A DNA stretch of 64,000 bases from Himantopus leucocephalus. Taxonomy: Eukaryota; Chordata; Aves; Charadriiformes; Recurvirostridae. Below the pieces are notes generated by a model, which made no database searches, was not told the origin of the DNA, and saw only the letters and a program-made list of their open reading frames with translations. The stretch covers positions 210,659,133 through 210,723,132 of the forward strand of contig RSEF01000001.1 of assembly GCA_003993805.1 (NCBI GenBank), written 5' to 3'. A program made the translations under genes and the position numbers. Shown one piece after another: positions 35,362 to 47,000 of the stretch (the first letter of the stretch is position 1; every line of letters starts with the position of its first letter).

Positions 35362-38239
35362 AGCCCAGGGAAGCCTGGAGAGTCCCTTTTACATCTCCAG
35401 TGTAAGAGCATACCATACGGTGTTTAAGAAAATGATTGATAGTCTGAAGTTTAACACATTCATTACATGTCTGTATTTACAGAAAATTAGTCACTAAATT
35501 CTCTATTTATATAAAAGAAATCTGCATGTGCTGTGAGTTGCTCAGATGCTGAGACAAGGTGACCAGTTTCTAGCTAAGGGGAATCCACACCTTCTGTAAA
35601 GTCAACAGTAAGTTTTTTGACAGTGATATGACAGGTTGCCTTATTTAATGTCATTTTTGTGTTCTGCTAAAAGACTTGAACACATGCTGGTAGGATTTCT
35701 TAGATATTAGGTCATGAAGTGATGCAACTTTATGTCTTTGGCAAACCCTTATTGTCAGTAATTTTCAGGCATTTCTGTACTATAACTACTTTGTATCTTG
35801 TAGTTGCTCGTAGAGTATGCAACAGTACTTGAAGTCAGGAACTACAGAAGAGTTTAGTGCCCTATTTATCTCCTTCAAAGCACCATTAGCTTTGTATTAG
35901 GGCTGTTACACCAGACAAGCAATACTCTGCTGTCAGGGAATCAATGCCTGTGTTGACAGCCTGAGGGTATACTCACCGCTCTCCTTGGTAAAGCTGGCTC
36001 ATTCCCAAATTATATTTATATAGACTTCTGTCACTTGTTTGGTGTTCTCCAGATGCCTCTTATAGCTAGCAGTTCTTCATGTGCTACCTTAGATAATTGT
36101 TACTCACTAATCTAATGAGAAAGACACTCACTGTGTGCAGTTTCAGTGTAACATCAATTCTTGATTGCAGAAGTGAAATACATCTACAGCAGCTTTAAGC
36201 TATTTGTTTCAGTCCCCTGTCCTTTGCCTGGACTTTTGAAGAGGATGAGTCTGAACTGCAAGTTTAATGTCCTTTATGAATTTATGTCATAAATGAATTT
36301 ATGAGTGGTAGAAGACAGAATACTACAGGAAAAAAGACTGAAATGTATTTATAAGAGGAGCTCCACTTTTGAATGTTCCCGTGAAGCTGAACTGGTAGTC
36401 AGTGTAGACATAGAGCTGTACATGCTGTTCAGTAATAGTAATGGACAAAGTAACAATTTGTGATGTTTGACAGCTTTCTGACAGGCAGCAACATATGCAG
36501 AGAGAAGCTAAAGAACTTCTGTCTTTAATTTCTTTAGGTAACCAGTTTTCATAGGTGTGGTCAATGCAAGGATTTGATGGCATTCACCAAGCTTAAATTC
36601 CCCTTTATACAAATAGGTCAGCTAAACCTGGCTTAAGTGAGTGAAAGGAAAAGCCCTGCTAGTGACTTGTGCCAAGGACTAAGTGGGGATATCCTGCTTA
36701 GAGTCTGAATAAAAGCTGATCTGTTTGATCGTTTTTATTCCAAAATACAGAATACCTTAACATTCATGGTCTTCCTCTCAAGATGTTTTTTGCCAGTGGC
36801 ATAAATTTTTACAAAACTCTCTGTTATAGCTTTCATTTTCACCCTGAATTCTTGAGAAGCTCTGAAATAATGTCACCGAGTACAGCAGACTTTCATGGAT
36901 TCAGTCCTTTGCTCATCTTTTATACTAGAAATGTCCTGAAAATAAGGAAGGCATCTGACAGCTTGGCTTGTTTTGATGGAGCTCTTTGTAGACTTTTCTT
37001 CAACAGGATTTATTTACCAGCATGTTTGTGTTCCTGGCAAGCTGTATGGCTATCACATTTTCATTTACTTGTACCACATTGCTGGCATCTTGGTTCACAA
37101 CACCCATAAGCAAGGAAGCAATCAGCAGCTTGACTTTTTAAAGTTAACATTTTCCACTGTGTCTTATTGTTTTATCCTGACCAGGCTTGCAGATTTTAGG
37201 AATAAGATTTCTCTGCACTGGATCAACCCCAGTTCCAGCGTCCTTCAAGTTCTTCAATTTTTGATACCCAGGAGGAAGACACATACTTTTTTAAAACATT
37301 CCTTTAAAGCACTAGGATTTGTCAGGTTCTGCTGATCTCTTCAAAACATTAAAAAGGCCACTTCAGTTAATCAGATCCTAAGGAATTTTATGATGTTTTT
37401 TTAAGTACCACAGTCTACCACACACTACAGATTCTAGCAAGGCTTAAGCACTGATGACCTAACCTGCTAATATATGTAAGGATATATTGATACCCCTTCC
37501 CAGTGTGTGTGTGTTGTTAAGCCAATTTTATCATGCGATATGGTATGAAGATCAGACATTCAGCATGCTTTTCAGCAATTTCTTTTTTTTTTCTTCTTGT
37601 ATGATAGACTAGTCATTGGTCATCCAAATTTACATTTAGGAACAGTTCTCTCATGTGACTAATATTAGTCCCATAAATGTTGCGTCCACACTTAAGGTGG
37701 CAGTGGAAGAGGGGAGTGAGTGAAAGNTGTCCACACTTAAGGTGGCAGTGGAAGAGGGAGTGAGTGAAAGAGGTACTCAGAGGTCTGTTAGTTATGTTCA
37801 ATAACAAGCAAGGCTTTCAGACAGTTTTTTAAGACAAAATAATTAAGGACACAGTAGTAGAAGGAGAATAGGACACAACACAACAGTTTTATCTAAGCTA
37901 CGCTATTCAAGCGTTTCTTTAATAAAATAACCGACTATCAAGACAAAGAAGTCATCTAAATCCCATCTAACTGAAGCTGAGTAAAGCATTTCCTCTGATG
38001 GTACATGGAAAAGGATAAATTGGACTAGGAGTTAGTACAAAACACTGCAAGTAACACAAGAAAACAGCTAGAAAAGGAAATAATCATATGTTGGGTTGAA
38101 GTGAGTTGCTAGTACAGTTCCTCAATGATCAGTCTTGAAAAATACTCTTGAATTGTTTTAATTATTTATAATAAAGAACAGCCACAAAACAACACTTATA
38201 TAAAGTATTAGGTAACATTTTCATTAAATAATTTGATAG
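35362..38239. other. No gene recognised
   Basis: Unique AT-rich DNA. The open frames at 36783-37109 and 36973-37335 (108 and 120 codons) overlap in different frames without recognisable domains. A small N-marked duplication lies at 37684-37770. Confidence 0.5.
37684..37770. repeat. 43-bp direct duplication around a single N
   Basis: GTCCACACTTAAGGTGGCAG and the bases that follow occur at 37684-37726 and again at 37729-37770, with the N at 37727 between them. The second copy lacks one G in a G-run. Most likely an unmerged contig overlap. Confidence 0.9.
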
Positions 38240-39234
38240 AGATGTGCTCATGAAATTTGATGATGGTAAAGTTGGGAGTCACTGTCAATATAGAATTATG
38301 CTACTCATGAAGTAGCATTGTGTGACCTTGCGAACTGGAATAATAGTAATAAGAAGAAATCTAATAATACCAAAAGCAAGTTAATTCCCTTAAGGACTAT
38401 TCACTTGAACTTTAGCTAGGTAATGGGTGCTCATCAGTTGTAAATGGCAGAGCAAGACCTTGGTATATCTGTTCATCACAGGATGTCCACACACCAGCGA
38501 TCTGATGACCCTGGAAAATATGAATGTGTTAGCTGTATAAGTCAGGTGAAGTATTTTTAACAGCCAGAAGTCTTTTATGCAGCGCCTAAAAGTAGGAAAA
38601 GGGTAGCATTTCCTCTCCGTAACAGTGATATATCCCCAGGGGTACGTGAGTGATGAGTTAATGAAGAAGTCTCATCTGGAAGAGTATGCAAAANGTGGAA
38701 GAGTATGCAAAATGTTCGGTAACAATAAATTCAAATAGGGCCAGGTTTAGACAGGGGTTATGAGGGATGAGAGAGACCATCTCTTTAGTGAATACTAGAC
38801 ATGCTTGATATGNCTGGAAGAGTATGCAAAATGTTCGGTAAAGATAAATTCAAATGGGGCCTGGTTTAGACAGGGGGTATGAGGGACGAGAGAGACCATC
38901 TCTTTAGTGAATACTAGACATGCTTGATATGTTTAGCCTAATGGAATAAGGCCTGAGCAGGGAAATGAGTGCTCTTCATAAATATATCAGAGACATAAAT
39001 ACTAGAAAAGAACTATTTAAGTGAAGGAACAATGTTAGAACCAAACAAAATGGTATTAATGTGCTCTAGAAGATTTGAACTAGGAGAAAAATGAGACTCT
39101 AGAACATCCTTCAAGGAGGAATAGTGGGTAGAAACATCCTACCTTAGTCAGTTTATAAAAGACATAATTAAATGTTTATTTGAAATAGCAGTAAACTGTG
39201 CCTAGCAGGTCCCTTTCAATTCTATGCTCTAATG
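38240..39234 (+). mobile_element. Ancient CR1 LINE, plus strand, about 1 kb
   Basis: Landmarks in order: AAATTTGATGATGGTAAAGT (the decayed FADDTKL region of ORF2) at 38255, then CTTGCGAACTGGAATAATAG near 38330, GTTCATCACAGGATGTCCAC near 38471, and TTTAGCCTAATGGAATAAGG near 38932. These are followed by TAAATATATCAGAGACATAA, GAACTATTTAAGTGAAGGAA and a 3' end reading AGGTCCCTTTCAATTC. The order matches the second half of ORF2 and the 3' end of ancient amniote CR1. The duplicated block at 38677-38931 falls inside it; taking that block as one copy restores a continuous element. No open frame survives. Confidence 0.72.
38677..38931. repeat. 117-bp duplication with two single-N junctions
   Basis: A 17-base start (TGGAAGAGTATGCAAAA) lies at 38677-38693. 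N bases at 38694 and 38813 frame a 117-base copy (38696-38812) that is repeated at 38815-38931 with about six differences. The arrangement is left contig, N, small contig, N, right contig, all overlapping. It is probably an assembly artefact inside an ancient CR1. Confidence 0.9.
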
Positions 39235-39688
39235 TAGTTCACAATTGTAGTGAAAGAGAATAAATCTTTCTCTAATAAATAAGGATCAGAAAAGCTAATA
39301 GAGATATCAAGCTTTCTTTTCAAAAATGAGTAATAAATTGTTGCTATTACCCAGTGACAGTACATTTTCTCTAATAGACTTAATTATCCCATTACTATTG
39401 GTTATCATTAACATTAATTATTGATACCAAAGCAGTATCAAGACGCCCCAGCCAAACTCAAGGCTCCACTATTCTGGGGGCCTGTGAGAACAAAAACAGC
39501 AGAAGACAGTCTTTTTTTCAAAGAACTGCAGCCCAGCTTCCCAGCTAGAGCCTCAGGCCAACCACGGCATGTGTGTGTGATAACTACCCTCAATAAGGAG
39601 CCCATTTAATTTAATAGTGTTGCTCACAGTATGCCAAGTCAGGCAGGTATAAGTTCTAGCAGACTGGAGGCAGAATAGGGGGGATAGN

Positions 39689-39998
39689 CAGGGGGCATAG
39701 AAAAAAATGGGAGGAAGAAAATTGGATTCCTGTCCCTGGAATTTTATTCTTAAAAAAATAACATAGGGACACAAGGACAGGCACTGTAGGTCAGACCAGA
39801 GTGAATTTGACGGCGGTCAGAAGCAGCAAAAGAAATTAAGGAGNTAGGGGGGATAGAAAAAAATGGGAGGAAGAAAATTGGATTCCTGTCCCTGAAATTT
39901 TATTCTTAAAAAATAACATAGGGACACAAGGACAGGCACTGTAGGTCAGACCAGAGTGAATTTGACGGCGGTCAGAAGCAGCAAAAGAAATTAAGGAG
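39689..39998. repeat. About 154-bp duplication with two single-N junctions
   Basis: The block 39689-39843 is repeated at 39845-39998 with only a few differences. N bases lie at 39688 and 39844, and 14 bases just left of the first N (AATAGGGGGGATAG) also begin the second copy. This fits an unmerged small contig. Confidence 0.9.
39760..39805 (-). mobile_element. Ancient CR1 3' end, minus strand
   Basis: ACATAGGGACACAAGGACAG followed by GCACTGTAGGTCAGACCAGA matches the reversed ancient CR1 3' end also seen at 18.2 and 19.5 kb. It appears a second time at about 39916-39961 only because it lies in the N-marked duplication. Confidence 0.5.
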
Positions 39999-40324
39999 GA
40001 AGGAAACATCGAGTGAACACTTTCCTGTTCTTGTTACCCAACTTCTGTTAAGCTGTTGTGAGAGAATATACTAAGCCTTAAGCCATACCAACAAATCTAA
40101 GCTTAATAGACTTTAATAAACCATAAATTTGTCCAGTCAATTCTGGAACTCATGAGGGGTTTGGCCTTCATAACATCTTGCAGCAATGGTTTATACAGCT
40201 TAACTGACTGCTTCCTTTTTCTTAATTCTAAATCTGCTGCCTTTTATTTGTACTTCTGATTCCCATATTACAAGAAACCTTCAATAATCAATGCATCTTC
40301 ACTATCTTCATATGCTGTAGGCTT

Positions 40325-40440
40325 TACCGATAAACTGAGGTCCAGGGAGGCAGTTTGCCCAAAGTCATTGAGAAAATCCTTAGTAAAGCAAAGGACAGGA
40401 CACAGACAAGTTGGGCTCACAAAAAAATCTCCCAACCATT
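40325..40440 (-). mobile_element. MIR-like ancient SINE relic, minus strand
   Basis: The plus strand reads CCGATAAACTGAGGTCCAGG, then GGCAGTTTGCCCAAAGTCAT, and later a decayed GGACACAGACAAGTTGGGCT. This follows the reverse of a MIR consensus, in which 'aaactgaggc', 'gagaggttaagtaacttgcccaaggtca' and 'aacccagg' occur in this order. MIR-type CORE-SINEs are shared across amniotes and rare in birds. Confidence 0.6.
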
Positions 40441-40665
40441 AAACTCTCCATCCACACACCACATGTAGATGTGCACATACATTGTCCAGAGACAATTGCA
40501 CTTCCTCAAGGATGTTATTAATTGACAACATGAAATGGGCAATCTTAGTTCTGCTAGATCAAATATTTAATAATGTTCCTTTTTGGGATCACAGCCCAGT
40601 TAAAAATCCAAGTAATTTCTTTTAAGTTACTTAAAATAGCATAAAAGTCATGCATGGCATTCATG

Positions 40666-41002
40666 ATCATAGAATTATAGAATCATAGAATGGTTTAGGT
40701 TGGAAGGGACCTTAAAGATCATCTAGTTCCAACCCCCCTGCCATGGGCAGGGACACCTCCCACTAGACCAGGTTGCTCAAAGCCCCATCCAACCTGGCCT
40801 TGAACACTTCCAGGGATGGGGCATCCACATCTTCCCTGGGCAACCTGTGCCAGTGCCTCACCACCCTCACAATGAAAAAGGTTTTCCTAATATCTATTCT
40901 AAATCTCCCCTCTTCCAGTTTGAAGCCATTAGCCCTCACCCTGTCACTACAGGCCCTTGTAAAAAGTCCCTCTCCAGCCTTCTTGTAGGTGCCCTTCAGA
41001 TC
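40666..41002 (-). mobile_element. CR1 LINE, 5'-truncated, minus strand
   Basis: The plus strand opens ATCATAGAATTATAGAATCA, which is three reversed terminal octamers and an unusually complete 3' end. It continues through CTAGACCAGGTTGCTCAAAG and AGGGATGGGGCATCCACA to TGTAGGTGCCCTTCAGAT. It is the same subfamily as 1793 and 8429. The coding remnant is the last part of ORF2 only, and similarity ends near 41002. Confidence 0.94.
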
Positions 41003-44000
41003 TGAGGTAGAGAGAACAAAATGGTGGAGAGAGTCAATGGATAAAGCTACCTTGTTAGGTAATACACCAAACTCATTTCTTGTTTACACCTAGATTCAAT
41101 TAGGCCTGGATTCAACCAGGCTCTGAATTATACACTTTAGTTCATTCTGCTCAGATCTGCACTTAAATACACATGAAGCTGCAAGGATGTCCTTATGTAC
41201 TGTGCTGAAATAGGGACAGATGCTGAAATCAAAGCAATAAGTAGCATGTCTTGGAATAGACCAAAAGCTGAGTTTGACTCCAGCTCTGTATTTTAAGTGC
41301 TTTGCCATGTAGAGGTATTGAACCTAGTGAAATTTTAGTGCTGATCCAGGTATGTGGGACTGCCTTTATTTGTTGTTAGGATGTGGGATTCTGAAAGGAG
41401 ATAAAACTTAATGAACGTCTATAAAAGGTCTCAAATATGTACTGCTACAATGTCAGAACAACGTTGTTTCCTTTGGTCTGCGGCTGGAAATTTCAGCTTT
41501 GGTGGCTCAACAACAAAGGCTCTCATCATCCGCCTTTCACACCCAGATACGCACAAATACCCACCCTCACATATACTGCATATACATGGCAAGCAGAACT
41601 AAGAACACTTCTCTGAACTGCCTGACAGTTGTACTCATGTGCAATGTGGAGTACCTCTCACTCTCTCAAGTTCATTAAAATGATGAAATGGTTCAGTGTG
41701 AGAGATGGGAGGGCAAAAGGAATGGAAAATAGGCAAGAAATAGCACAAAATACTGAACAACTAACTTTTCTACTGACAACTTCCTTGTAAGCATTTTTCC
41801 AACAGTTTTAGATTTGGTTTGAGACATCTGAAAAAAAAAATCATAGCTATTTTTCTCTTGCAGTGTGCTTTCCTTTTTTATACTTGGTGAACTCTAGTGT
41901 CCAGAAAGATAGACAGAACAGCCATGGCATACTGCAAATATTTTACAGGAATGTCTGACAACAGGTTTCTCCTAGCCCAGAATAAATTTCAGATGTGCCT
42001 GCCTTGCAGAAACAAGGGGACAAGCATGCAGAAATTGTACTTACTGCTTGTATTGCTTTAACAGAAGCAATGCTATGGAAGCAGCATTTGGAAAATGTGT
42101 ACAAATCAGACTGTCTGCAAACATTTATTAATGTCCTTCTATAAAAATAAACCCCCTACACTGATTAGCTATATCACAGCGCATTTCACACACATATTAA
42201 GACAAGGTCAGGAGACCCTTATGGATGGGATAAACTTTTGGAAGTTGCTGCTTATTGCAGTCACATTCAGTTTAACAATGTTGCTCCTCATAAATATCTT
42301 AATGAGTCTCAGGATAGTTTTCTTGGCCTGTGAGATTAGTAATATCCAGAAAGAGTGAGTTCTATGCTCAGCAGGGAAATAGGTTCAAGCCTCCATCCAG
42401 TTTAATGGGCTGCTTAAAAGGCAGCTCCTGGAATGCTCTCTTGCTCCTGATGTCACCCCAAAACCGAGCTGGTTCATGAGATAAATAGGAGTGTGCAGGG
42501 AAAGATGCTGAGTGTGGTGGTGAAGGCTGGAGTTTCTTAAAAATTAATGCTGAAAGCAAAATTGCATTTTATGCTTGCTTTGCTGTTCAATAAAATAAGC
42601 CAGCACAGGTAAATATGCTTTATAAAAACAAACCCACTGAAATTTCAGAAAAATATCATATCTGGAAGAAGGAAACTCACAAAAACAATGTGCTGTATCT
42701 GTTAATTTCATTCCAATAGGCACAACAAATTCAGGGGCAGACAATTTTGAAGACCAGTGAAATACTATATCCCTGCCCTGAACAGTCTAGACAGGATAGA
42801 AATGCAAGCACCATGAGAGCTCTTCCCAGCTTCCTAGTTCTATTTTATAGATAAGAAGCTAAAATAACTTCTCAGAAATCATCAGAGAAAGCCTAAGGGG
42901 CATCTTCTTAACCACACACTATGTTGCAACAATATCAGTCTTTCTCACATACAGGTTATTCTGGTGCTTTCTTATAAAGAATTTTCAAATATGAACATTT
43001 AATGCCAGCATCACTAATAGTGTGCCATGCTTTTGAAAGTCCTGACTATAAATCTGTGATAATTTTAACACAAATATTAGGAACCATTCAAAAACAAAGA
43101 GAACATACTGTTGGCTGTGGCTACAGAAAGACTGCTGCAACTAAAAATTACGCGCTTATAAAAATAGAGTGCTGCTAGAATCATGATGTATTATAAAAGG
43201 CAGAATACCTTCATGGATCACTCTATTTGTCCAACCAAAGTGTGGGAAGGGGAAAATTTCTTTCTTAATATAGAAAAACAAAAATAGAGTTCCCTAAAGA
43301 AGAGTTTCTGCTGGCCAGTATGGGAAACATTACTAACAGCCAGATAGTCTTAATTAATCATCATTAATAAGCTACAACCAGATGTCGGATACAATGCTAA
43401 AATTATGATCTTAATACATATTTAGATTTGTAGTGCCTACAACAGTGAGGTAGCAAATGGCATTTTAAAATCTTCTCTAAATATTATTGTAAATCCTCAA
43501 TAGATGGTGCTATTATCTAAGTTAATATCTGAGGTGGTTATGCGAAGGAGCTCAAGACAAGTGTGTCTGGGATTTAGCTGTGAGGAGAGTCGACCATCTT
43601 TATGATGTTCCTGTTTGTGGTACATGTTTGTGAGAGGACTTCCATTTGCTTTCCACTCCAGGGTAACGATCACAAACATAGGCGGGCATTCCAGTTACAC
43701 AACTCCACCTAACAGCAGGTGGATTTCAGGCATTTTCACTAAAAGTAGGGCCATTTGAAACATTGTCTGCAGAAAATGGCATATCTTTCATCATTTTTCT
43801 TCTGTAGTTTGAAATGGTTGATATCTGGAGCTAATTAAAAGTGTGAAATTCAGTTTCACAGCATGGCAGAACATTGCAGGCTGCTCTTACATGGCTGAGC
43901 GTTATGGAGGCAAGATGCGTACAGCACCAGCCTTCTCACTGACTTAACTTCTTGGAAAGCAGCTGTGTGTTCCCTCCGCCTACAGACTAGATGCAGCAAT

Positions 44001-47000
44001 CATCCCCCCCAAGGCAAATTTTCTAGTCGTTCCATAATTTCTGCTTTTGATTACCGTACTGCGCTTCCAAACACCTGCATGCTCTTCCAAACACCTCCAG
44101 GAGGGTAACCCAGAAAGGCACTGTAATCTGATCCTTGATCTGTTTTTAGGATTTAAATCTCTCAAATGGAATCCTCTAATTCTAGCATCTAGGTTCCAGG
44201 ACTTGGAAAACTTTAAAAAGATAAAGAAGTAACAGTATGCTTCATGAAGTGAAGCATCAGTGAGTAAGGTACCATCAGTTTCCCCATTAAAATACAGTAA
44301 ATATTTGCTTATTCACTAATGGTTGAAATGTTCTCTCCTTTAATGACAAGTCCAGAGTATAAATTAAATTAAACCATTAGCTAATTCCCCATTTTATATC
44401 CTATTTCAATCACATTTACTACTATTTGATTGCCTACTCTGTGTTATCTGAAATACTATATACATATTGATTTGTGGACATTAATATAAGATGAAGAGCA
44501 CACTAAAAAAGTAGCTAAAAGAAACCACAGAGGAATAATTAGACTATTAGGGCTTCCTAATTGTCCTTTATCTCCTTTGAGTATTTAAGAGAAAACAAAT
44601 TTTAAATATATTATCAGTAAGTCACTGAATTTTTGGAAGTAGTAATGAGCAAGTGACTGTAATTGTTAATCAATATGATAAGAAAACACAAACATGGCAA
44701 CAATTGCTGGTAACAATAATAAGGCAAGGTCTGGTCTTGAGTTAGGTTTGGACTCTGGCACCCTCACTCACCTTGAACAATGTCTTCTGGGAATAATCCC
44801 ACAGCATCATGCACTGTACCTGTACCAGGCTGGGAAAGTGATGGTGAGCATGGTGCAGTTGATGTCATTCCCGTGATACCTCACAGATTGTCTGCCCGAG
44901 AAAATCTGGGCATTCCTGACTGATCTGGGTGTTTGGAGAGGGCTCCTCACACAGGCTGGGCTTGGACTCACAGAGTAAGTACTGTTACGTTCCAGACAGA
45001 GTGATGGATTACATCCTTTATTTTTTACTCAGGTCTAATTCAGACAAATTACCACTGAACAGGCACTGGTCAAAAGAAGTCTCTTTAGTATATTACTCCC
45101 CTGAAGAGGTACGGGGTACTTAAATATTTCCAGCTGTTCCTCCTACAGCTTGGTAAGGTGAATTGGGTTTGAATCCATGAAAGCAGAGAAGGGAATTCAG
45201 CTGGAATATCCCAGCTGAGACAAATAATTTCCAACATCAAGGCCACCATCATTTTCGTTTTCCAGTGAAGTTGCTGAAGTTGGTCCCGTCAGTTGTGGGG
45301 TATGTACACAGTTTGCCCCTTGGACTAGACCCACTAGCTAAAATTATGTGTGGTCTGTGGTTCTTGAATGATCCAAGATGAAAGACAGGCACTGTGATGT
45401 TCAGTCCTGACAGAATGGATTCTGTTCTGTTTGGGAAGTTTAACTTATGAAAAATGAACACTTACAATTTTTCAGGTATCTGTCTAGAGAGTTGAACAAG
45501 AGTTTTGCAGATCATATTTGCAGATGAAAGCCATGACTTCAGGCTGGCTTAAAGCATGCCAAGCAAGCTGCAAGAAACTTAAAGCCTGGATAAAACCTTG
45601 GCAGGTGGATTTTACTGGAAGATTGGGGGTGATCATGTTATGATCTTCAGCAACCCCATTATGACTGAGCGTCCATTATGACAGATGCTCAATTAAAGAA
45701 GTTGTGTGTCCATTTGTATTCCCAACCATTTTAAAGTACTGTTTCTATAAGCCTCCATGTGTACAATTCCTGATAAAATCAAGAGTTTTCTAAGAATAAT
45801 CCACTCCCAAAGGACAAAAAAGTGACAGAAGGATGCTTCAGACAGCATCCACTACTTAGATAGCACAGGAAAAAATATTTAATTTTGCCAAAGCCTGAGA
45901 AAACATGAATGAAGCACCAAAATATGAAACCAATGGAATGAAGACCAGCTGCTTTGAATGTTCTATTAACAGACAAATAACTAAAGGAATAAAATCCAAA
46001 CTGGAGAGATATGAGTGGTTTGTGAAAATCACTGCCATGATACAAAGGCTACAAAACTGTATAGGCAATGGCCGTTAGGGGTTTTAATTTGGAAATTAAG
46101 CAAAGTTTTCTGATCCTCTAGTCAGTTTTTTAACAATCAGAACTGCATTTGAGAAGTAACAAAATGTATTCATTCTGAGCAACATGAGATGATTTTATGA
46201 AGCCAAATGTAAGCGATGGATTAAGAAGTGTGCAATTTTCTATTCTTGGGCTGATGAACTTCATTAGAACTGAAAGAAGGTGAGGCAGCAGGAAGCTTTC
46301 TTATGCAGACTGCAACTTTTTAAATTACTGCACCATGCATACAACTAATAAATTAGAAAGAGACATTTCTAACAGGAGAGGAGTTGGGATCTCCATAGCT
46401 TTCCAAGGCAGTGTTCTTCCCCAGTCAATTTTGGTCAACAAAAACTGTTCAAGACAAGGGAAACTGCAGTAAAAGTCTGAATGCCCCACTCACACCTCCT
46501 CCCTTGCTAAGTTATCTCCTGTTCAGTATTGACACTAAACTAAAGTTTTATGAAAGTTCAATTGATTTTTTTAGTATTTTACGAAATATCCTTTCCACAG
46601 GACTTTAAAATATTAGGCTGAACTCTTTTTCACTTCTGACCTTTCACAGACATTGCGCCTTGCATTGATTTTTCAACTCTTTGATACTGGCTGAGCTACA
46701 ATAGTTCCAGAAAATGGGAGAGGAGGAGGAATCAAATGCCATTGCATTAAAGAACTGAAAAGAAATTATCTAAGTTCGATTACCAACAATTTAACTTTTC
46801 TATCTCCTCCCCTCAACACACAAGACCTTCAGAGATAAGTTGCCAAGCAAATGTTTTTTCTTATATTTACCCGAGATTCTGCAGCTTTAACATTGCTGCC
46901 AACCCCCTTTATCAATCACTCTTAGGATTAAAAACATGTATTAAAATAAATACCTGAGCTGAGTCTTTAGGCAATACTAAATATACTCTTTCTCAACTAA

